Source: Laceyella sediminis
Lineage (GTDB): Bacteria; Bacillota; Bacilli; Thermoactinomycetales; Thermoactinomycetaceae
Direction of reading: 5' to 3'
DNA length: 64,000 nucleotides
NCBI RefSeq assembly: GCF_003003125.1
Contig: NZ_PVTZ01000009.1
Location: 86,521 to 150,520, forward strand
Numbering within the stretch: position 1 is the stretch's first letter; every line of letters starts with the position of its first letter. Shown piece by piece: positions 8,891 to 18,911 of the stretch. Below the pieces are notes generated by a model. It ran no database searches and was not told where the DNA came from. It worked only from the letters and a program-made list of their open reading frames with translations. Made by a program: the position numbers and the translations under genes.

Positions 8891-9964
8891 GTGAAAGACG
8901 AGCAAAAAGAAACAAGTTCCAGTGAGATGTTGCGCTTAATCGCTCCGGGCACCACATTGCGCGAAGGGTTGGACAATGTGCTGGGCGCCAAAACAGGTGC
9001 ATTGATCGTTATCGGCTATGACGATAGCGTCCGGGAAATCGTGGACGGAGGATTTCACATTGATTGCCCGTTTACGCCGGCTTTTCTGTACGAACTCGCC
9101 AAAATGGACGGCGCCATCATCTTAAGCAATGACGGGAAACGGATATTGTACGCCAATGCCCAATTGGTACCCAGCTCGGACATTCCTTCAACCGAGACGG
9201 GAATCCGTCACCGGACGGCTCAAAGAACGGCAAAGCAAACCGGTAAGTTGGTTGTGTCCATTTCTCAGCGCAGGAATATCATTACATTGTACAAAGGGCA
9301 TTTTCGGTACGCATTGAAAGATATTGGTGTGATCCTCACCAAGGCGAATCAAGCGGTGCAGACACTGGAGAAATATAAATCTGTCTTGGATCAAACAACA
9401 ACCAATTTGACTGCGTTGGAATTCGAGGAATTGGTTACCCTAAGTGAAGTGGCACTCGTGTTACAACGGGTGGAGATGGTCTTACGCATCAAGCGAGAGA
9501 TTGAAACGTACATTCATGAGTTGGGGACGGAAGGGCGACTCATCAGCATGCAACTGGAAGAACTCGTGGCTGATGTGGAGGAGGAGGCGGAGTTGTTGAT
9601 CAGGGATTACTGTCTGAATCCCGAGATTGAACCGCAAACGGTCTTCTGCGAACTGCAAAAGCTGTCCGCCGATGAGTTGTTAGAGCACTCCCTTCTGGTA
9701 CGGATGTTGGGGTATGTGGGCAATGTGAACATCCAGGAAGAATCGGTTTCGCCAAAAGGATACCGCATTCTCAACAAAATTCCGCGCTTGCCATCCAACA
9801 TCATTTTCAAGCTGGTTTCGCGCTTTGAAAACCTGTCGCGGATTATGATGGCGACCATAGAGGAATTGGATGATGTGGAAGGTATTGGGCATGTGCGGGC
9901 ACGCACGATTAAAGAAGGATTGAAGCGGATTCAGGAACAGGTGTTTATTGACAGACATATCTAA
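8891..9964 (+). CDS. disA: DisA, diadenylate cyclase and DNA integrity scanner
   Basis: DisA makes cyclic di-AMP from two ATP and scans DNA for branched structures, linking damage to sporulation and growth. The 357-residue protein is full length. The DAC domain shows the DGA motif (D73-A75) and the RHR motif (106-108). A helical linker follows, and a C-terminal helix-hairpin-helix domain for DNA contact is seen in [12 protein letters not shown] near 330. It starts with GTG three bases after radA, with the G-rich end of radA serving as binding site. RadA is known to modulate DisA activity. Confidence 0.97.
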   Translation: MKDEQKETSSSEMLRLIAPGTTLREGLDNVLGAKTGALIVIGYDDSVREIVDGGFHIDCPFTPAFLYELAKMDGAIILSNDGKRILYANAQLVPSSDIPSTETGIRHRTAQRTAKQTGKLVVSISQRRNIITLYKGHFRYALKDIGVILTKANQAVQTLEKYKSVLDQTTTNLTALEFEELVTLSEVALVLQRVEMVLRIKREIETYIHELGTEGRLISMQLEELVADVEEEAELLIRDYCLNPEIEPQTVFCELQKLSADELLEHSLLVRMLGYVGNVNIQEESVSPKGYRILNKIPRLPSNIIFKLVSRFENLSRIMMATIEELDDVEGIGHVRARTIKEGLKRIQEQVFIDRHI

Positions 9965-10060
9965 ATAACCTAGAATGTAACCACTAAAGCAAATTGAACG
10001 AAAACAGGGAAGTGGGATGGGCTCATAACCACCCGTTGACACTTGTTAGGAGGTTCCCTT

Positions 10061-10768
10061 ATGTTTGCGAAGGCGTTGCCCAGTTGTTTTACGGTTGGCA
10101 ACTTGTTTCTCGGTGTCATCTCGATTATTTTAGCCATTCAGCATTCCTGGCAATATGCGGCCATCATGGTGATTGTCGGCATGCTGTTGGATGGATTGGA
10201 CGGACGGGTCGCCCGCATGCTTAATACGCAGAGCGAATTTGGAAAAGAGCTGGACTCATTATCGGATGTTATTTCTTTTGGTGTTGCGCCTGCGATCATC
10301 ATGTACGGGACGACGTTGAGCGAAATGGGCCCTTTGGGTTGGTTGGTTACGGCCATCTTCCCGATCTGTGGCGCACTGCGGTTGGCGCGCTTCAATGTTC
10401 ATCCGGGTGAGCCGGGGTATTTCATCGGATTGCCTATTACGGCCGCCGGAGGAATACTGGCAACGATGGCCTTGTACAGTGACATGTTGCCCAACAAAGT
10501 GGCGCTTATGATTGCAATGCTGTTTTTGTCGTATTTGATGATCAGTCAAGTGAAATATCCGACGTTTAAAAAAGTCGGGTTGCCGAAGTCGGCGATTTGG
10601 TTGGCACCACTGTTTTTGATCATGATCGCGGTTGCCGCTTTCCGGTTCCCGTATGAACTGCCGAAAGTGATGTTTGTGCCGTTGGCGTTGTATGCCGTAT
10701 ACGGCGTGAAAAAGTCGTTGGAACTGAAGCGGAAAGACAACGAAGATCCCGTCGAAGAGCTCAAATAG
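10061..10768 (+). CDS. pssA: CDP-diacylglycerol--serine O-phosphatidyltransferase
   Basis: This integral membrane enzyme makes phosphatidylserine from CDP-diacylglycerol and L-serine, the first step towards phosphatidylethanolamine. The 235-residue protein has about six to eight helices. The CDP-alcohol phosphotransferase motif is intact at about residues 46-71, with DGLDGRVAR, a glycine, and ELDSLSD carrying the last catalytic aspartates. TAGGAGG lies seven bases before the ATG at 10061, excluding the upstream in-frame codons. Its place after disA differs from B. subtilis, where pssA lies elsewhere. A terminator follows. Confidence 0.93.
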   Translation: MFAKALPSCFTVGNLFLGVISIILAIQHSWQYAAIMVIVGMLLDGLDGRVARMLNTQSEFGKELDSLSDVISFGVAPAIIMYGTTLSEMGPLGWLVTAIFPICGALRLARFNVHPGEPGYFIGLPITAAGGILATMALYSDMLPNKVALMIAMLFLSYLMISQVKYPTFKKVGLPKSAIWLAPLFLIMIAVAAFRFPYELPKVMFVPLALYAVYGVKKSLELKRKDNEDPVEELK

Positions 10769-10774
10769 ACAACA

Positions 10775-10806
10775 AACAACCCTGTTGCGATGCAGGGTTG
10801 TTTTTT
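10775..10806 (+). terminator. Terminator after pssA
   Basis: AACAACCCTG and CAGGGTTGTT form a ten-pair stem with an eight-base loop and a T-run. Read on the other strand, it may also stop the convergent gene ending at 10877, although the T-run there is weak. Confidence 0.88.
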
Positions 10807-10876
10807 ATGCCGCCGATTTGGCGGTCGGACATTGCAAGGGTATGCGAAACCCGTTTATCTTTTGGGCGAAGATCGA

Positions 10877-11272
10877 CTAACGAAGATGAAAAACCCCGAG
10901 TGTGGACAGATGATCCGATTCTTGCTTCAGCACTTCGGGAATGGAGATGTGCAGGAGGTTGCACAGCGCGGCCACATAAAAGAGATGTTTACCCATTTCG
11001 TGTTTGACGACATCCAAGCAATGATCACACAGCTTGCCGGAAAGATGAGTTTGGAAGTGGCTTTTCCAGTCGGATGTGGTCAAGTCTTCAGGAAAAGCCT
11101 GCCGGCAAGCGTTGACTTCGATACAACCGCATTCGGTCACGGCTTTCATCAAAGCGCGAACCACGCGCGCATTCGCTTCCTGCAATTTGGATGTCACATC
11201 CAAAAAGCTACGGTGCCGAAGCAAAAGGTCAGCCACCTGCTCTTGAAAAGAATGAAGGTTGTCTTCACTCAT
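10877..11272 (-). CDS. Small cysteine-containing protein, DUF1573/MazG-like relative
   Basis: This 131-residue soluble protein is the only minus-strand gene between the left edge and the sporulation cluster. It is mainly helical. Its centre holds CGC (near 45), a further cysteine about eight residues on, and CDHC (near 83), a likely zinc site. The C-terminal helix EMGKHLFYVAALCNLL resembles the last helix of MazG-type pyrophosphohydrolases, but the metal-binding EExxE motif of active enzymes is not evident. Similar proteins in Paenibacillus and Brevibacillus are, from memory, annotated as DUF1573 family. ATG at 11272 is chosen because GAGG lies eight bases upstream; GTG at 11281 overlaps that site. 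Its function is unknown. Confidence 0.75.
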   Translation of the reverse strand: MSEDNLHSFQEQVADLLLRHRSFLDVTSKLQEANARVVRALMKAVTECGCIEVNACRQAFPEDLTTSDWKSHFQTHLSGKLCDHCLDVVKHEMGKHLFYVAALCNLLHISIPEVLKQESDHLSTLGVFHLR

Positions 11273-11326
11273 CGCCTTCACCTCGCATGGGGAATGGTGA
11301 AACTAAAATCCGGGTTCACTAATTTT

Positions 11327-11356
11327 ATTATATAGACGATTCTACAATCGTGTCAA
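11327..11356 (-). promoter_or_regulatory. Promoter with inverted repeat for the 10877-11272 gene
   Basis: On the minus strand TTGACA (11356-11351) and TATAAT (11332-11327) are 18 bases apart. The spacer holds a perfect inverted repeat, CGATT-CTAC-AATCG at 11337-11350, positioned as an operator would be. The leader to the ATG is about 50 bases. Confidence 0.65.
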
Positions 11357-11398
11357 TTTTCCATCTAAACAGACAATAACTTTTCCGGGGCTCACATA

Positions 11399-11428
11399 TT
11401 GACGAAGCGTGGATTTATGTGCTAATAT
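11399..11428 (+). promoter_or_regulatory. Promoter of carD
   Basis: TTGACG (11399-11404) and TAATAT (11423-11428) are 18 bases apart. The promoter is divergent from that of the minus-strand gene, with the two -35 elements about 43 bases apart. Confidence 0.6.
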
Positions 11429-11507
11429 AAACTTTTTTATTTTATTGACGGGAGTGTAATTTTGTGATATCTTGGAAATAGATATTGCCCTCTCGGAGGT
11501 GGGTGTT

Positions 11508-11993
11508 TTGTTCAATATTGGCGATAAAGTGGTTTATCCCATGCATGGTGCGGGTATCATCGAGTCGATCGAGGAAAAGGAAATTTTGGGTGAGCGGCAG
11601 AAGTACTATGTGATGAGGATGCCTATTGGGGATATGAAAGTGATGGTTCCCATGCGCAATGTCGAAAGCATCGGACTCAGAGAAGTTGTCGACGAAGACA
11701 CAGTAAGCGAAGTGCTTGATCGCATGAGAAATCAGGAGATCACGGACACATCCAATTGGAACCGTCGCTATCGAGCCAATTTGGACAAAATGAAAAGCGG
11801 TGATATTCATGAAGTGGCCGACGTGGTACACTCATTGATGTTGAGGGATGCAGAAAAAGGGTTGTCCACGGGCGAACGCAAAATGCTGGATAATGCCAAG
11901 CAGATTCTGATCAGTGAATTGGCGTTGGCGCGCGATCTGGACGAAGAACAAGCTTTTGAACTAATTGATGGAATTTTAGCGAAGAAGAACTAA
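11508..11993 (+). CDS. carD: CarD/CdnL family RNA polymerase-binding regulator
   Basis: CarD-type proteins bind the RNA polymerase beta lobe and stabilise open complexes at rRNA and other promoters. The 161-residue protein has the N-terminal Tudor-like interaction domain with the signature FNIGDKVVYPMHGAG (2-16) and a helical C-terminal DNA-contact domain (about 65-161). The start is taken as TTG at 11508 because GGAGGTG sits six bases upstream and the family normally begins MFxxGDxVVYP. The longer frame from 11472 lacks a binding site. Near genes for RNA polymerase and ribosomes, its probable role is growth-rate control of transcription. Confidence 0.93.
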   Translation: MFNIGDKVVYPMHGAGIIESIEEKEILGERQKYYVMRMPIGDMKVMVPMRNVESIGLREVVDEDTVSEVLDRMRNQEITDTSNWNRRYRANLDKMKSGDIHEVADVVHSLMLRDAEKGLSTGERKMLDNAKQILISELALARDLDEEQAFELIDGILAKKN

Positions 11994-12117
11994 TTTTTCT
12001 TTTTATTGTCGAGTTTACAAAACGGTCATAAGAAATTGCGTTTGTCTGGGTTTTCATTTTCGCAGAATGTCTATAATGGTAGTAGGGGACTTTGGTTTTG
12101 GGAGGAGGTGAAGCCCC

Positions 12118-13212
12118 GTGCTAAAACGTTTTGTGCAATTGGCTTTGACCTTGATCGGTGCATCTGTAGGGTATTATTATGGGGAAAGGTTTTTCGGGTT
12201 GCTTCAAAAATCTCCTCTGAATTTCGGTGAAGTTCCGGCCCCACATTACATTGGCGCCGCCTTGGGCGCAGCGGCATTGTTCATCTCTACGTATTGGATT
12301 TCAGACAATGTGGTGAAGTGGATTCGCTGGAGCGAAGAGAGATTGATCAAGATTCCGGCAATCGATGGGATCTTTGGAGCGCTGGGTCTGGTTTCCGGCT
12401 TGATCGTGGCCGTGTTGATCCAAATGCCGCTGACCCAATTGCCAATTCCGGTCATCAATCGTATATTGCCGTTTATCATCTCTGGGTTGTTCGGCTATCT
12501 CGGATTCAGAGTGGGATATAAAAAGCGTGACGAACTTATCTCTATCTTTACAGCTGGGCGTCAAAATAGGGAAGGACGTAATAAAAAGGATGAAAAGCAC
12601 TTTTCTGAACACAAAATCTTGGATACCAGTGTGATCATTGATGGGCGCATTGCTGACATCTGCCGCACGGGCTTTTTGGAAGGTACGTTGGTCATTCCAA
12701 GCTTTGTCCTAGAAGAATTGCAACACATCGCGGATTCCTCCGATGTGCTGAAAAGGAATCGTGGACGGCGCGGATTGGATATTCTCAACAAAATCCAAAA
12801 AGAGCTTGATGTGAAAGTCCTGATCTATGAAGGTGACTTCGAGGAAGTGCAAGAAGTGGACAGCAAGCTGGTGAAGTTGGCCAAAGTCTTGTCTGGGAAA
12901 GTCGTTACCAATGACTTCAACTTGAACAAAGTGTGTGAATTGCAAGGAGTGAGTGTGCTCAACATCAACGACTTGGCCAATGCTGTCAAACCAGTTGTGT
13001 TGCCGGGTGAGGAGATCAACGTTCAAGTGATCAAGGATGGCAAAGAGCATGGACAGGGTGTCGCTTATCTCGATGATGGCACCATGATCGTCATCGAAGG
13101 CGGTCGCGACTACATCGGAGACCGCATTGATGTGCTGGTTACCAGTGTGTTGCAAACTTCGGCCGGCCGCATGATCTTCGCCAAACCAAAGCTGTTGGAG
13201 CGTGCACTGTAA
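12118..13212 (+). CDS. yacL: YacL, membrane PIN/TRAM domain protein
   Basis: This 364-residue protein combines about four N-terminal membrane helices (roughly residues 5-125), a PIN-like nuclease domain starting with [15 protein letters not shown] near 163, and a C-terminal TRAM domain (about 295-350). The PIN aspartates (DTS, and VTNDFNLNK further on) are present. The family is conserved in Gram-positive bacteria; its RNA target is not known. The GTG start has GGAGGAGGTGA upstream. A TATAAT at 12072-12077 may be its own promoter, though the -35 is poor. It is followed by a strong hairpin terminator. Confidence 0.92.
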   Translation: MLKRFVQLALTLIGASVGYYYGERFFGLLQKSPLNFGEVPAPHYIGAALGAAALFISTYWISDNVVKWIRWSEERLIKIPAIDGIFGALGLVSGLIVAVLIQMPLTQLPIPVINRILPFIISGLFGYLGFRVGYKKRDELISIFTAGRQNREGRNKKDEKHFSEHKILDTSVIIDGRIADICRTGFLEGTLVIPSFVLEELQHIADSSDVLKRNRGRRGLDILNKIQKELDVKVLIYEGDFEEVQEVDSKLVKLAKVLSGKVVTNDFNLNKVCELQGVSVLNINDLANAVKPVVLPGEEINVQVIKDGKEHGQGVAYLDDGTMIVIEGGRDYIGDRIDVLVTSVLQTSAGRMIFAKPKLLERAL

Positions 13213-13258
13213 GGTTTGGGGATGGGTTGGCTATCGAGGGTTATCCAATGAATTGGGA

Positions 13259-13303
13259 GAAGGGGGCCACTCCGCGCCGATGTGGTGGATTGCCCCCTTT
13301 TCT
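13259..13303 (+). terminator. Terminator after yacL
   Basis: GGGGGC and GCCCCC, with inner CCAC/GTGG pairing, form a long GC-rich hairpin followed by TTTTCTT. It separates yacL from the isoprenoid and synthetase genes. Confidence 0.8.
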
Positions 13304-13316
13304 TGATGAAAACGGA

Positions 13317-13345
13317 TTGCGAGTGGCCCGTGATTGGTTTATCCT
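13317..13345 (+). promoter_or_regulatory. Candidate promoter of ispD
   Basis: TTGCGA (13317-13322) and TATCCT (13340-13345) are 17 bases apart, placing the start about 40 bases before ispD. The match is moderate, but the terminator just upstream makes a promoter here necessary. Confidence 0.5.
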
Positions 13346-13389
13346 AAACCGAAGACGGGCATTTGTGTGTTTGAAAGGAGATAGTTCTC

Positions 13390-14079
13390 TTGAGTGTTGG
13401 TGTGGTGATTCCCGCAGCCGGCCTGGGCAAGCGGATGGGCTCCAAGGAAAGCAAACAATTTCTGTCTTTTCAAGGAAAGCCTGTCTTGATTCATACGTTA
13501 CATATATTTGAGACCCACCCGGAGGTGGACGAAATTGTCCTTGCGGTCCGGGAAGAAGAAGTGGCGCGTGTGCGTCAACTGGTTGCGGATGCGGGATTGC
13601 GGAAAGTGACGCATGTCGTCGTGGGGGGGCGCGAGCGTCAAGACAGCGTGTACAACGGCTTGCGGGTGCTCTCCACTGAATGGGTGTTGGTTCATGATGC
13701 TGTGCGGCCGTTTGTCAGCAGGGAGGCAATTTCTCGCCTGTTGGAGGCGGTCAAAATGCATGGCGCGGCTATATTGGCTGTTCCGGTGAAAGAGACGGTC
13801 AAAATGGTGGATGCCGCGGGAGTGGTGGAGGAAACGCCAGACCGCAAGCGATTGTGGGCTGTGCAAACACCTCAAGCGTTTCGAACCGACATGCTGATGG
13901 AAGCGCATGAGCAAGGCCGGAAGACCGGCGCCTCGGTGACGGATGACGCTATGTTGGTGGAAGAGCTAGGGATAGATGTACGAGTGGTTGAAGGCGAGTA
14001 TACCAATATCAAGCTGACGACGCCCGATGATTTGGCGGTGGCAGAAGCGATATATCAAATGAGGGGAAAGAGCATATGA
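13390..14079 (+). CDS. ispD: IspD, 2-C-methyl-D-erythritol 4-phosphate cytidylyltransferase
   Basis: IspD joins CTP and methylerythritol phosphate in the non-mevalonate isoprenoid pathway. The 229-residue protein has the N-terminal nucleotide-binding motif [18 protein letters not shown] (6-23) with its conserved arginine and lysine, the VHDAVRPF segment near 105 and the DDA motif near 195. TTG at 13390 follows AAAGGAG by nine bases and seems the start; GTG at 13402 would remove part of the first strand. The stop overlaps the start of ispF by four bases, indicating coupled translation of consecutive pathway enzymes. Confidence 0.94.
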   Translation: MSVGVVIPAAGLGKRMGSKESKQFLSFQGKPVLIHTLHIFETHPEVDEIVLAVREEEVARVRQLVADAGLRKVTHVVVGGRERQDSVYNGLRVLSTEWVLVHDAVRPFVSREAISRLLEAVKMHGAAILAVPVKETVKMVDAAGVVEETPDRKRLWAVQTPQAFRTDMLMEAHEQGRKTGASVTDDAMLVEELGIDVRVVEGEYTNIKLTTPDDLAVAEAIYQMRGKSI

Positions 14080-14555
14080 TCCGAATCGGACAAGGGTTTG
14101 ATGTGCATCAGTTGGGACCGAATGTGCCCTTGATCATTGGAGGGGTTCAGATTCCTTATGAGAAAGGTTTGATCGGGCATTCCGATGCGGATGTGTTGTT
14201 GCATGCGATCACGGATGCCGTGTTGGGCGCATTGGCTTTGGGGGACATTGGCAAACATTTTCCAGATACCGATCCCGCATACAAAGGGGCAGACAGCGCC
14301 AAGTTGTTGGAAACGGTATGGTCCTTGGTGAAAGAAAAGGGTTATTGCCTGGGAAATGTTGATTGCACCATCATCGCCCAGCAACCGAAAATGGCTCCCC
14401 ACATTCCAGCGATGCAAAAACGGATCGCTGCTTTGTTGGAGGGGAACCCAGAACAAGTGAATGTGAAAGCGACGACGACGGAAAAGCTCGGTTTCACCGG
14501 AAGAGGCGAGGGCATCGCAGCCATGGCCGTCGTTTGTCTGGTCAACAAAGCATAA
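14076..14555 (+). CDS. ispF: IspF, 2-C-methyl-D-erythritol 2,4-cyclodiphosphate synthase
   Basis: IspF cyclises the CDP-methylerythritol phosphate product with release of CMP, acting as a trimer with zinc. The 159-residue length is typical. Zinc and substrate residues are seen in GFDVHQL (D9, H11) and in the [14 protein letters not shown] segment near 35-48; [17 protein letters not shown] near 133 is the family C-terminal signature. Its ATG overlaps the ispD stop. It is a separate gene from ispD, unlike the fused IspDF of some bacteria. Confidence 0.96.
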   Translation: MIRIGQGFDVHQLGPNVPLIIGGVQIPYEKGLIGHSDADVLLHAITDAVLGALALGDIGKHFPDTDPAYKGADSAKLLETVWSLVKEKGYCLGNVDCTIIAQQPKMAPHIPAMQKRIAALLEGNPEQVNVKATTTEKLGFTGRGEGIAAMAVVCLVNKA

Positions 14556-14594
14556 AACCGCATATATTGTTTTAGCAAAGGAGTCATGGATGAG

Positions 14595-16052
14595 ATGAAG
14601 ATTCGAACACGATATGCTCCAAGCCCGACGGGGCATTTGCACATTGGTGGCGCGCGGACGGCTTTGTTCAGCTATCTGTTGGCTAAACAGCAGGGCGGCG
14701 ACTTTATCGTGCGCATCGAGGATACCGACACAGAACGGAATGTGCCGGGTGCTGACAAGAAGCAAATGGATATGCTGAAATGGCTTGGGATCGATTGGGA
14801 CGAATCGGTCGATGTGGGCGGCCCGTATGCGCCTTACCGTTGTATGGAACGGATGGACATCTACAATCGGTACATCGATCAATTGTTAGCCGAGGGAAAA
14901 GCGTATTTGAGCTATGCAACCCAGGAAGAGATCGACAAGGAACGGGAAGAGCAATTGGCGCGGGGAGAAGCGCCGAAGTACAGTGGTTGGGATCGCGATC
15001 TGACACCGGAACAACGAGCGAAGTATGAGGCCGAAGGTCGTGTGCCGAGCGTACGCTTCCGTGTGCCAGAAGGGCAAGTGATCGAGATCGACGATGCGAT
15101 CCGTGGCAAAGTGAAGTTTGAAACAGACGGTATTGGCGATTTTGTGATTCGTCGTCCGGATGGCCGGCCGATTTACAATTTCGCTGTTGTGGTGGATGAT
15201 GCTCTGATGAAAATCACCCATGTCATCCGCGGGGAAGAGCATTTGTCCAACACGCCGAAACAAGTTTTGATCTATCAGGCGTTAGGTTTTGAAACGCCTC
15301 AATTCGCCCACATCCCGCTCATTCTGAATGCAGAAGGCAAGAAAATGAGCAAACGGGATGAAAGCATCATTCAATTCATTGATCAGTACAAGGATTTGGG
15401 CTATTTGCCGGAAGCCATCCTCAATTTTCTCTCCCTCTTGGGCTGGTCTCCCGAAGGGGAAGAAGAGATCTTCAGCAAAGATGAATTGGTGGAACGCTTT
15501 TCGTTGGAACGCGTTTCCAAAGCGCCAGCTATCTTTGACACGGGCAAGTTGAAATGGATGAATGGGCAATATATTAAAAAGGCGCCGTTGGAACGAATTG
15601 TCGACTTAGCGTTGCCATACTTGGAAAAGGCGGGCCGCATCACGTTGCCTCTGTCCGATGAACAGCGGGCGTGGGTGACTCGGGTGATTGCTTTGTATCA
15701 AGAGCAATTGGAATACGTGGCTCAAATTGTAGAATTGACTGACCTTTTCTTCCAAGAAGAGTACAAAGTGACCGAGGAAGCCAAAGAAGTGCTGTCGGCG
15801 CCGCATGTACCAGAGGTGCTGTCTTCCTTCCTAAATAAGTTGGATGCCTTGGAGACATTGGAAACCGACGCGCTCAAAGACATTTTCAAGCAGGTGCAAA
15901 AAGAGACGGGGCATAAAGGAAAACAGCTGTTTATGCCCGTGCGCGCCGCTGTCACGGGTGTCGTGCACGGTCCAGACTTGCGGGAGTCGCTCGCGCTCAT
16001 CGGCCTTGAGACGGTGAGAAGCCGTTTGCAACAACAGATTGACAAGGCCTAA
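14595..16052 (+). CDS. gltX: Glutamyl-tRNA synthetase
   Basis: This class I synthetase charges glutamate onto tRNA-Glu; in organisms using GatCAB the same enzyme also mischarges tRNA-Gln, which is then amidated. The 485-residue protein has the HIGH-type motif [10 protein letters not shown] near 15 and the KMSKR motif (GKKMSKRDE) near 250. The catalytic domain is followed by a helical anticodon-binding domain. Two ATGs compete: 14586 is only two bases after AAAGGAG, so 14595 with eleven-base spacing is preferred. Next comes the T-box controlling cysE-cysS. Confidence 0.94.
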   Translation: MKIRTRYAPSPTGHLHIGGARTALFSYLLAKQQGGDFIVRIEDTDTERNVPGADKKQMDMLKWLGIDWDESVDVGGPYAPYRCMERMDIYNRYIDQLLAEGKAYLSYATQEEIDKEREEQLARGEAPKYSGWDRDLTPEQRAKYEAEGRVPSVRFRVPEGQVIEIDDAIRGKVKFETDGIGDFVIRRPDGRPIYNFAVVVDDALMKITHVIRGEEHLSNTPKQVLIYQALGFETPQFAHIPLILNAEGKKMSKRDESIIQFIDQYKDLGYLPEAILNFLSLLGWSPEGEEEIFSKDELVERFSLERVSKAPAIFDTGKLKWMNGQYIKKAPLERIVDLALPYLEKAGRITLPLSDEQRAWVTRVIALYQEQLEYVAQIVELTDLFFQEEYKVTEEAKEVLSAPHVPEVLSSFLNKLDALETLETDALKDIFKQVQKETGHKGKQLFMPVRAAVTGVVHGPDLRESLALIGLETVRSRLQQQIDKA

Positions 16053-16074
16053 GCTCGTCGGACAAAATAATGTT

Positions 16075-16340
16075 AACGCCAAAAGCGATGAATGGGAAAA
16101 GTAGGAAGCGTGACTGGATGCCAGAGAGGGGTTGGTTGGTGCGAAACCCTATCCGGAACGGTTCTGAAATGCGCCCATGAGCTGACCTCTGAAACGGGCG
16201 ATTGCGCCCATGTAGGAGCGTTCCGGTACCCGCCGTTATAGGGTGAAGGGGAATTCTGCGTTTGCGGAATTCAAGCAGAGTGGAACCGCGGGCATAACCG
16301 TCTCTGCAGCATTGTTGCTGCGGAGGCGTTTTTTATTTAC
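16075..16340 (+). promoter_or_regulatory. T-box leader (cysteine type) before cysE-cysS
   Basis: The leader shows the standard T-box order. Stem I starts with AGCGATGAATGGG and AAAAGTAGG near 16083-16105, and a CCAGAGAGG segment lies further up the stem. The specifier region reads GAAATGCGCC, with TGC (cysteine codon) at 16170-16172. The T-box core TGGAACCGCG is at 16281-16290. A terminator hairpin with CTCTGCAGCA and TGCTGCGGAG arms and a T-run ends near 16337. Uncharged tRNA-Cys would stabilise the antiterminator and allow transcription of cysE-cysS. Confidence 0.93.
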
Positions 16341-16364
16341 ACACACTTGGGAGGGGAACAGGTG

Positions 16365-17114
16365 ATGTCGTTATTTAGCCGTATTGCGGAGACGCGGAGA
16401 GTATTGCAAGCGGACGTCCAAGCGGTGTTTGATCGGGATCCGGCAGCGAGAAGCACATGGGAAGTGGTGATCACCTATTCAGGTCTTCATGCCATTTGGG
16501 CGCATCGATTGGCACATTGGTTTTTCAAACGGCGGCTCTTTTTTATCGCCCGTGCCATTTCGCAAATCAGCCGCTTTTTTACAGGGATCGAAATCCATCC
16601 GGGCGCCAAGATCGGGCGGGGCGTCTTCATCGACCATGGGATGGGGGTTGTTATTGGGGAAACATGCGAAATCGGCGATTATGTGACCATCTATCAAGGG
16701 GTAACATTGGGAGGAACCGGTAAAGAAAAAGGCAAGCGGCATCCAACCATTGAAGATCATGTGATGATCGCTTCAGGAGCGAAGGTGTTGGGTTCGATCC
16801 GCATTGGCCGTTTCGCCAAGATTGGCGCCGGTTCGGTGGTATTGCGCGATGTCCCGCCTAATTCGACCGTCGTCGGAGTGCCGGGACGGGTTGTGATACA
16901 AGATGGGATTCGGGTGCAAAATGATCTTGACCAGGTCAATTTGCCTGACCCGATTGCCGAACTTTGTCGTTCCATGCAGGCTGAGATCCAAGCTTTGAAA
17001 GAAGAAGTAGAGAAATTGAAGCAAGGGCAACAAGATGAATCATCTGCTCGTAACGAGCAAGGAGGAAATAAAGATAATGACCATCCGGCTTTACAACACA
17101 CTGACCAAGAGTAA
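16365..17114 (+). CDS. cysE: CysE, serine O-acetyltransferase
   Basis: CysE acetylates L-serine with acetyl-CoA, committing it to cysteine synthesis. The 249-residue protein has an N-terminal helical region (1-65) and a left-handed beta-helix of hexapeptide repeats (about 70-180) containing [19 protein letters not shown], with a catalytic histidine in DHG. The C-terminal 50 residues form a charged tail longer than in many homologs. ATG at 16365 lies eight bases after GGGAGGGG. Its 3' end overlaps cysS by 38 bases in another frame, so the two are co-translated under the cysteine T-box. Confidence 0.95.
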   Translation: MSLFSRIAETRRVLQADVQAVFDRDPAARSTWEVVITYSGLHAIWAHRLAHWFFKRRLFFIARAISQISRFFTGIEIHPGAKIGRGVFIDHGMGVVIGETCEIGDYVTIYQGVTLGGTGKEKGKRHPTIEDHVMIASGAKVLGSIRIGRFAKIGAGSVVLRDVPPNSTVVGVPGRVVIQDGIRVQNDLDQVNLPDPIAELCRSMQAEIQALKEEVEKLKQGQQDESSARNEQGGNKDNDHPALQHTDQE

Positions 17115-18480
17115 AGAAGAATTCAAACCGGTTCACGAGGGCGAAGTGCGGATGTATGTCTGCGGCCCGACGGTATACAACTACATTCATATTGGCAATG
17201 CGCGCGTGTTTGTGTTCTTTGATGTGGTACGCCGTTATTTGCGCCAGGCGGGCTATCGGGTTACTTACGTGCAAAACTTCACAGATGTGGATGATCGCCT
17301 GATCAATGCTTCCAAAGAGACGGGCCTGTCTGTCCCTGAAATTGCTGAGCGCTATATCAAGGCTTACTTTGAGGACATGGATGCTTTGGGTGTGGAAAGG
17401 GCGGATGTCCACCCGCGGGCAACTGAGCACATCCCGGAGATGATCGAAGCCATCCAGGCGCTTATCGACCGAGGTTATGCGTATGTCAAAGACGGGGATG
17501 TTTACTTCCGCTCGCTCAAAAAAGAAAACTATGGGAAACTGTCTCATCAATCGTTGGATGAACTGAAGGCGGGAGCCCGCATCGATGTGAATGAGCAAAA
17601 AGAGCATCCGATGGATTTTGCGCTGTGGAAAGCAGCTAAGGAACCAGGCGAAATCAGATGGCAAACGCCTTGGGGAGAAGGGCGCCCCGGTTGGCACATC
17701 GAGTGCTCGGCCATGGCCCGAAAATACCTAGGGGACACCTTGGATATCCATGCTGGCGGAGCGGATTTGTGCTTTCCGCACCATGAGAATGAGATTGCCC
17801 AGAGTGAGGCGTGGACGGGAAAAACGTTTGTCAACTATTGGTTGCATAACGGTTACATGAAAATGGGAAATGAAAAAATGTCGAAGTCACTTGGAAATGT
17901 TCGTCAGGTGGTTGAATTACGCCGCGAATATGATCCCAAGACGTTGCGGTATTTCCTGTTGTCTACGCATTATCGGAATCCAATTGTGTTCAGCGACGAG
18001 GTGATGCAACAAGCCCAAGGCAGTGTGGAACGGATGCAAACGGCGGTAGACAATCTGAAGCACCGCGCGACCGTAGCGATGGACGGAGAGGCCTCTAAAG
18101 AGCTGTTGAATCGCTTGGAGCAGATGACAGAGGCGTTCCGTGAAGCCATGAATGACGACTTCAACACGGCTAATGCGATCAGCGTCATATTTGAGGCCGT
18201 CAAACTAGCCAACGAAACAGTAGCGGAAGCCGTGGTTTCCAAAGGCTCCATTATGGCGTTGCTTGAATGGTTCCGCATCCATGGCCAACAGGTGTTAGGC
18301 TTAGTTCAATTGGATGAGGAAGAAAGCCTGGACGCGGAGATCGAAGCGTTGATCGCCGAACGCCAGCAGGCTAGAAAAGAGCGCAATTTCCAGCGTGCGG
18401 ATGAGATTCGCGACCAATTGCTTGCGCGTGGGATTGTGCTAGAGGACACACCGCAAGGGGTAAGGTGGAAACGGAAATGA
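17077..18480 (+). CDS. cysS: Cysteinyl-tRNA synthetase
   Basis: CysS charges tRNA-Cys. The 467-residue protein is full length. The HIGH motif is HIGNARVF near 37, the KMSKS motif is KMSKSLGN near 267, and zinc ligands are seen in CGPTVYN near 28, IECSAMA near 208 and [10 protein letters not shown] near 233. AAGGAGG lies 12 bases before the ATG at 17077, inside the end of cysE. The in-frame ATG at 17035 has no binding site. Regulation by the T-box upstream couples synthetase and cysteine supply to tRNA-Cys charging. Confidence 0.96.
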   Translation: MTIRLYNTLTKSKEEFKPVHEGEVRMYVCGPTVYNYIHIGNARVFVFFDVVRRYLRQAGYRVTYVQNFTDVDDRLINASKETGLSVPEIAERYIKAYFEDMDALGVERADVHPRATEHIPEMIEAIQALIDRGYAYVKDGDVYFRSLKKENYGKLSHQSLDELKAGARIDVNEQKEHPMDFALWKAAKEPGEIRWQTPWGEGRPGWHIECSAMARKYLGDTLDIHAGGADLCFPHHENEIAQSEAWTGKTFVNYWLHNGYMKMGNEKMSKSLGNVRQVVELRREYDPKTLRYFLLSTHYRNPIVFSDEVMQQAQGSVERMQTAVDNLKHRATVAMDGEASKELLNRLEQMTEAFREAMNDDFNTANAISVIFEAVKLANETVAEAVVSKGSIMALLEWFRIHGQQVLGLVQLDEEESLDAEIEALIAERQQARKERNFQRADEIRDQLLARGIVLEDTPQGVRWKRK

Positions 18481-18911
18481 ACGAATTGCTACTGGGCATG
18501 ACCTCTTCCCTTGCTAAATCGCCGCGGGAGATCAATCCGCTGTTGCTGGCATACATGGGGGATGCGATATACGAAGTTTATGTACGGCATCATTTGCTGG
18601 CCAAAGGCATTGTGCGTCCGCGCGAATTGCAGAAAGAAGCGACGCGGTTTGTTTCAGCGGTCGCCCAAGCGAAAGTGTATCGGGCGATTGAAGCTCGACT
18701 GACCGATGAGGAAATGGAAGTTCTCCGACGAGGCCGCAACGCCAAGTCGGGGAGCGTCCCCAAACATGCGAGCGTGACAGACTACCGCCACAGCACGGGC
18801 TTGGAAGCGTTGGTGGGCTATCTGTATTGTTCAAAACAAGAGACGCGCCTTCAAACTTTGATGAGTCAAATATTAGACATTGTTGAAAAGGAGCACACCG
18901 AAGATGAGTGA
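18477..18911 (+). CDS. mrnC: MrnC (Mini-III), 23S rRNA maturation ribonuclease
   Basis: Mini-III is a dimeric RNase III-like enzyme without a double-stranded RNA-binding domain; it trims 23S rRNA precursors. The 144-residue protein contains the RNase III signature [18 protein letters not shown] (24-41) with catalytic acidic residues, and a C-terminal EALVGYLY motif near 112. The ATG at 18477 overlaps the cysS stop by four bases; an in-frame ATG at 18465 would add four residues. Its stop overlaps the start of rlmB. The linkage with rlmB, another 23S rRNA enzyme, is common in Firmicutes. Confidence 0.94.
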   Translation: MNELLLGMTSSLAKSPREINPLLLAYMGDAIYEVYVRHHLLAKGIVRPRELQKEATRFVSAVAQAKVYRAIEARLTDEEMEVLRRGRNAKSGSVPKHASVTDYRHSTGLEALVGYLYCSKQETRLQTLMSQILDIVEKEHTEDE

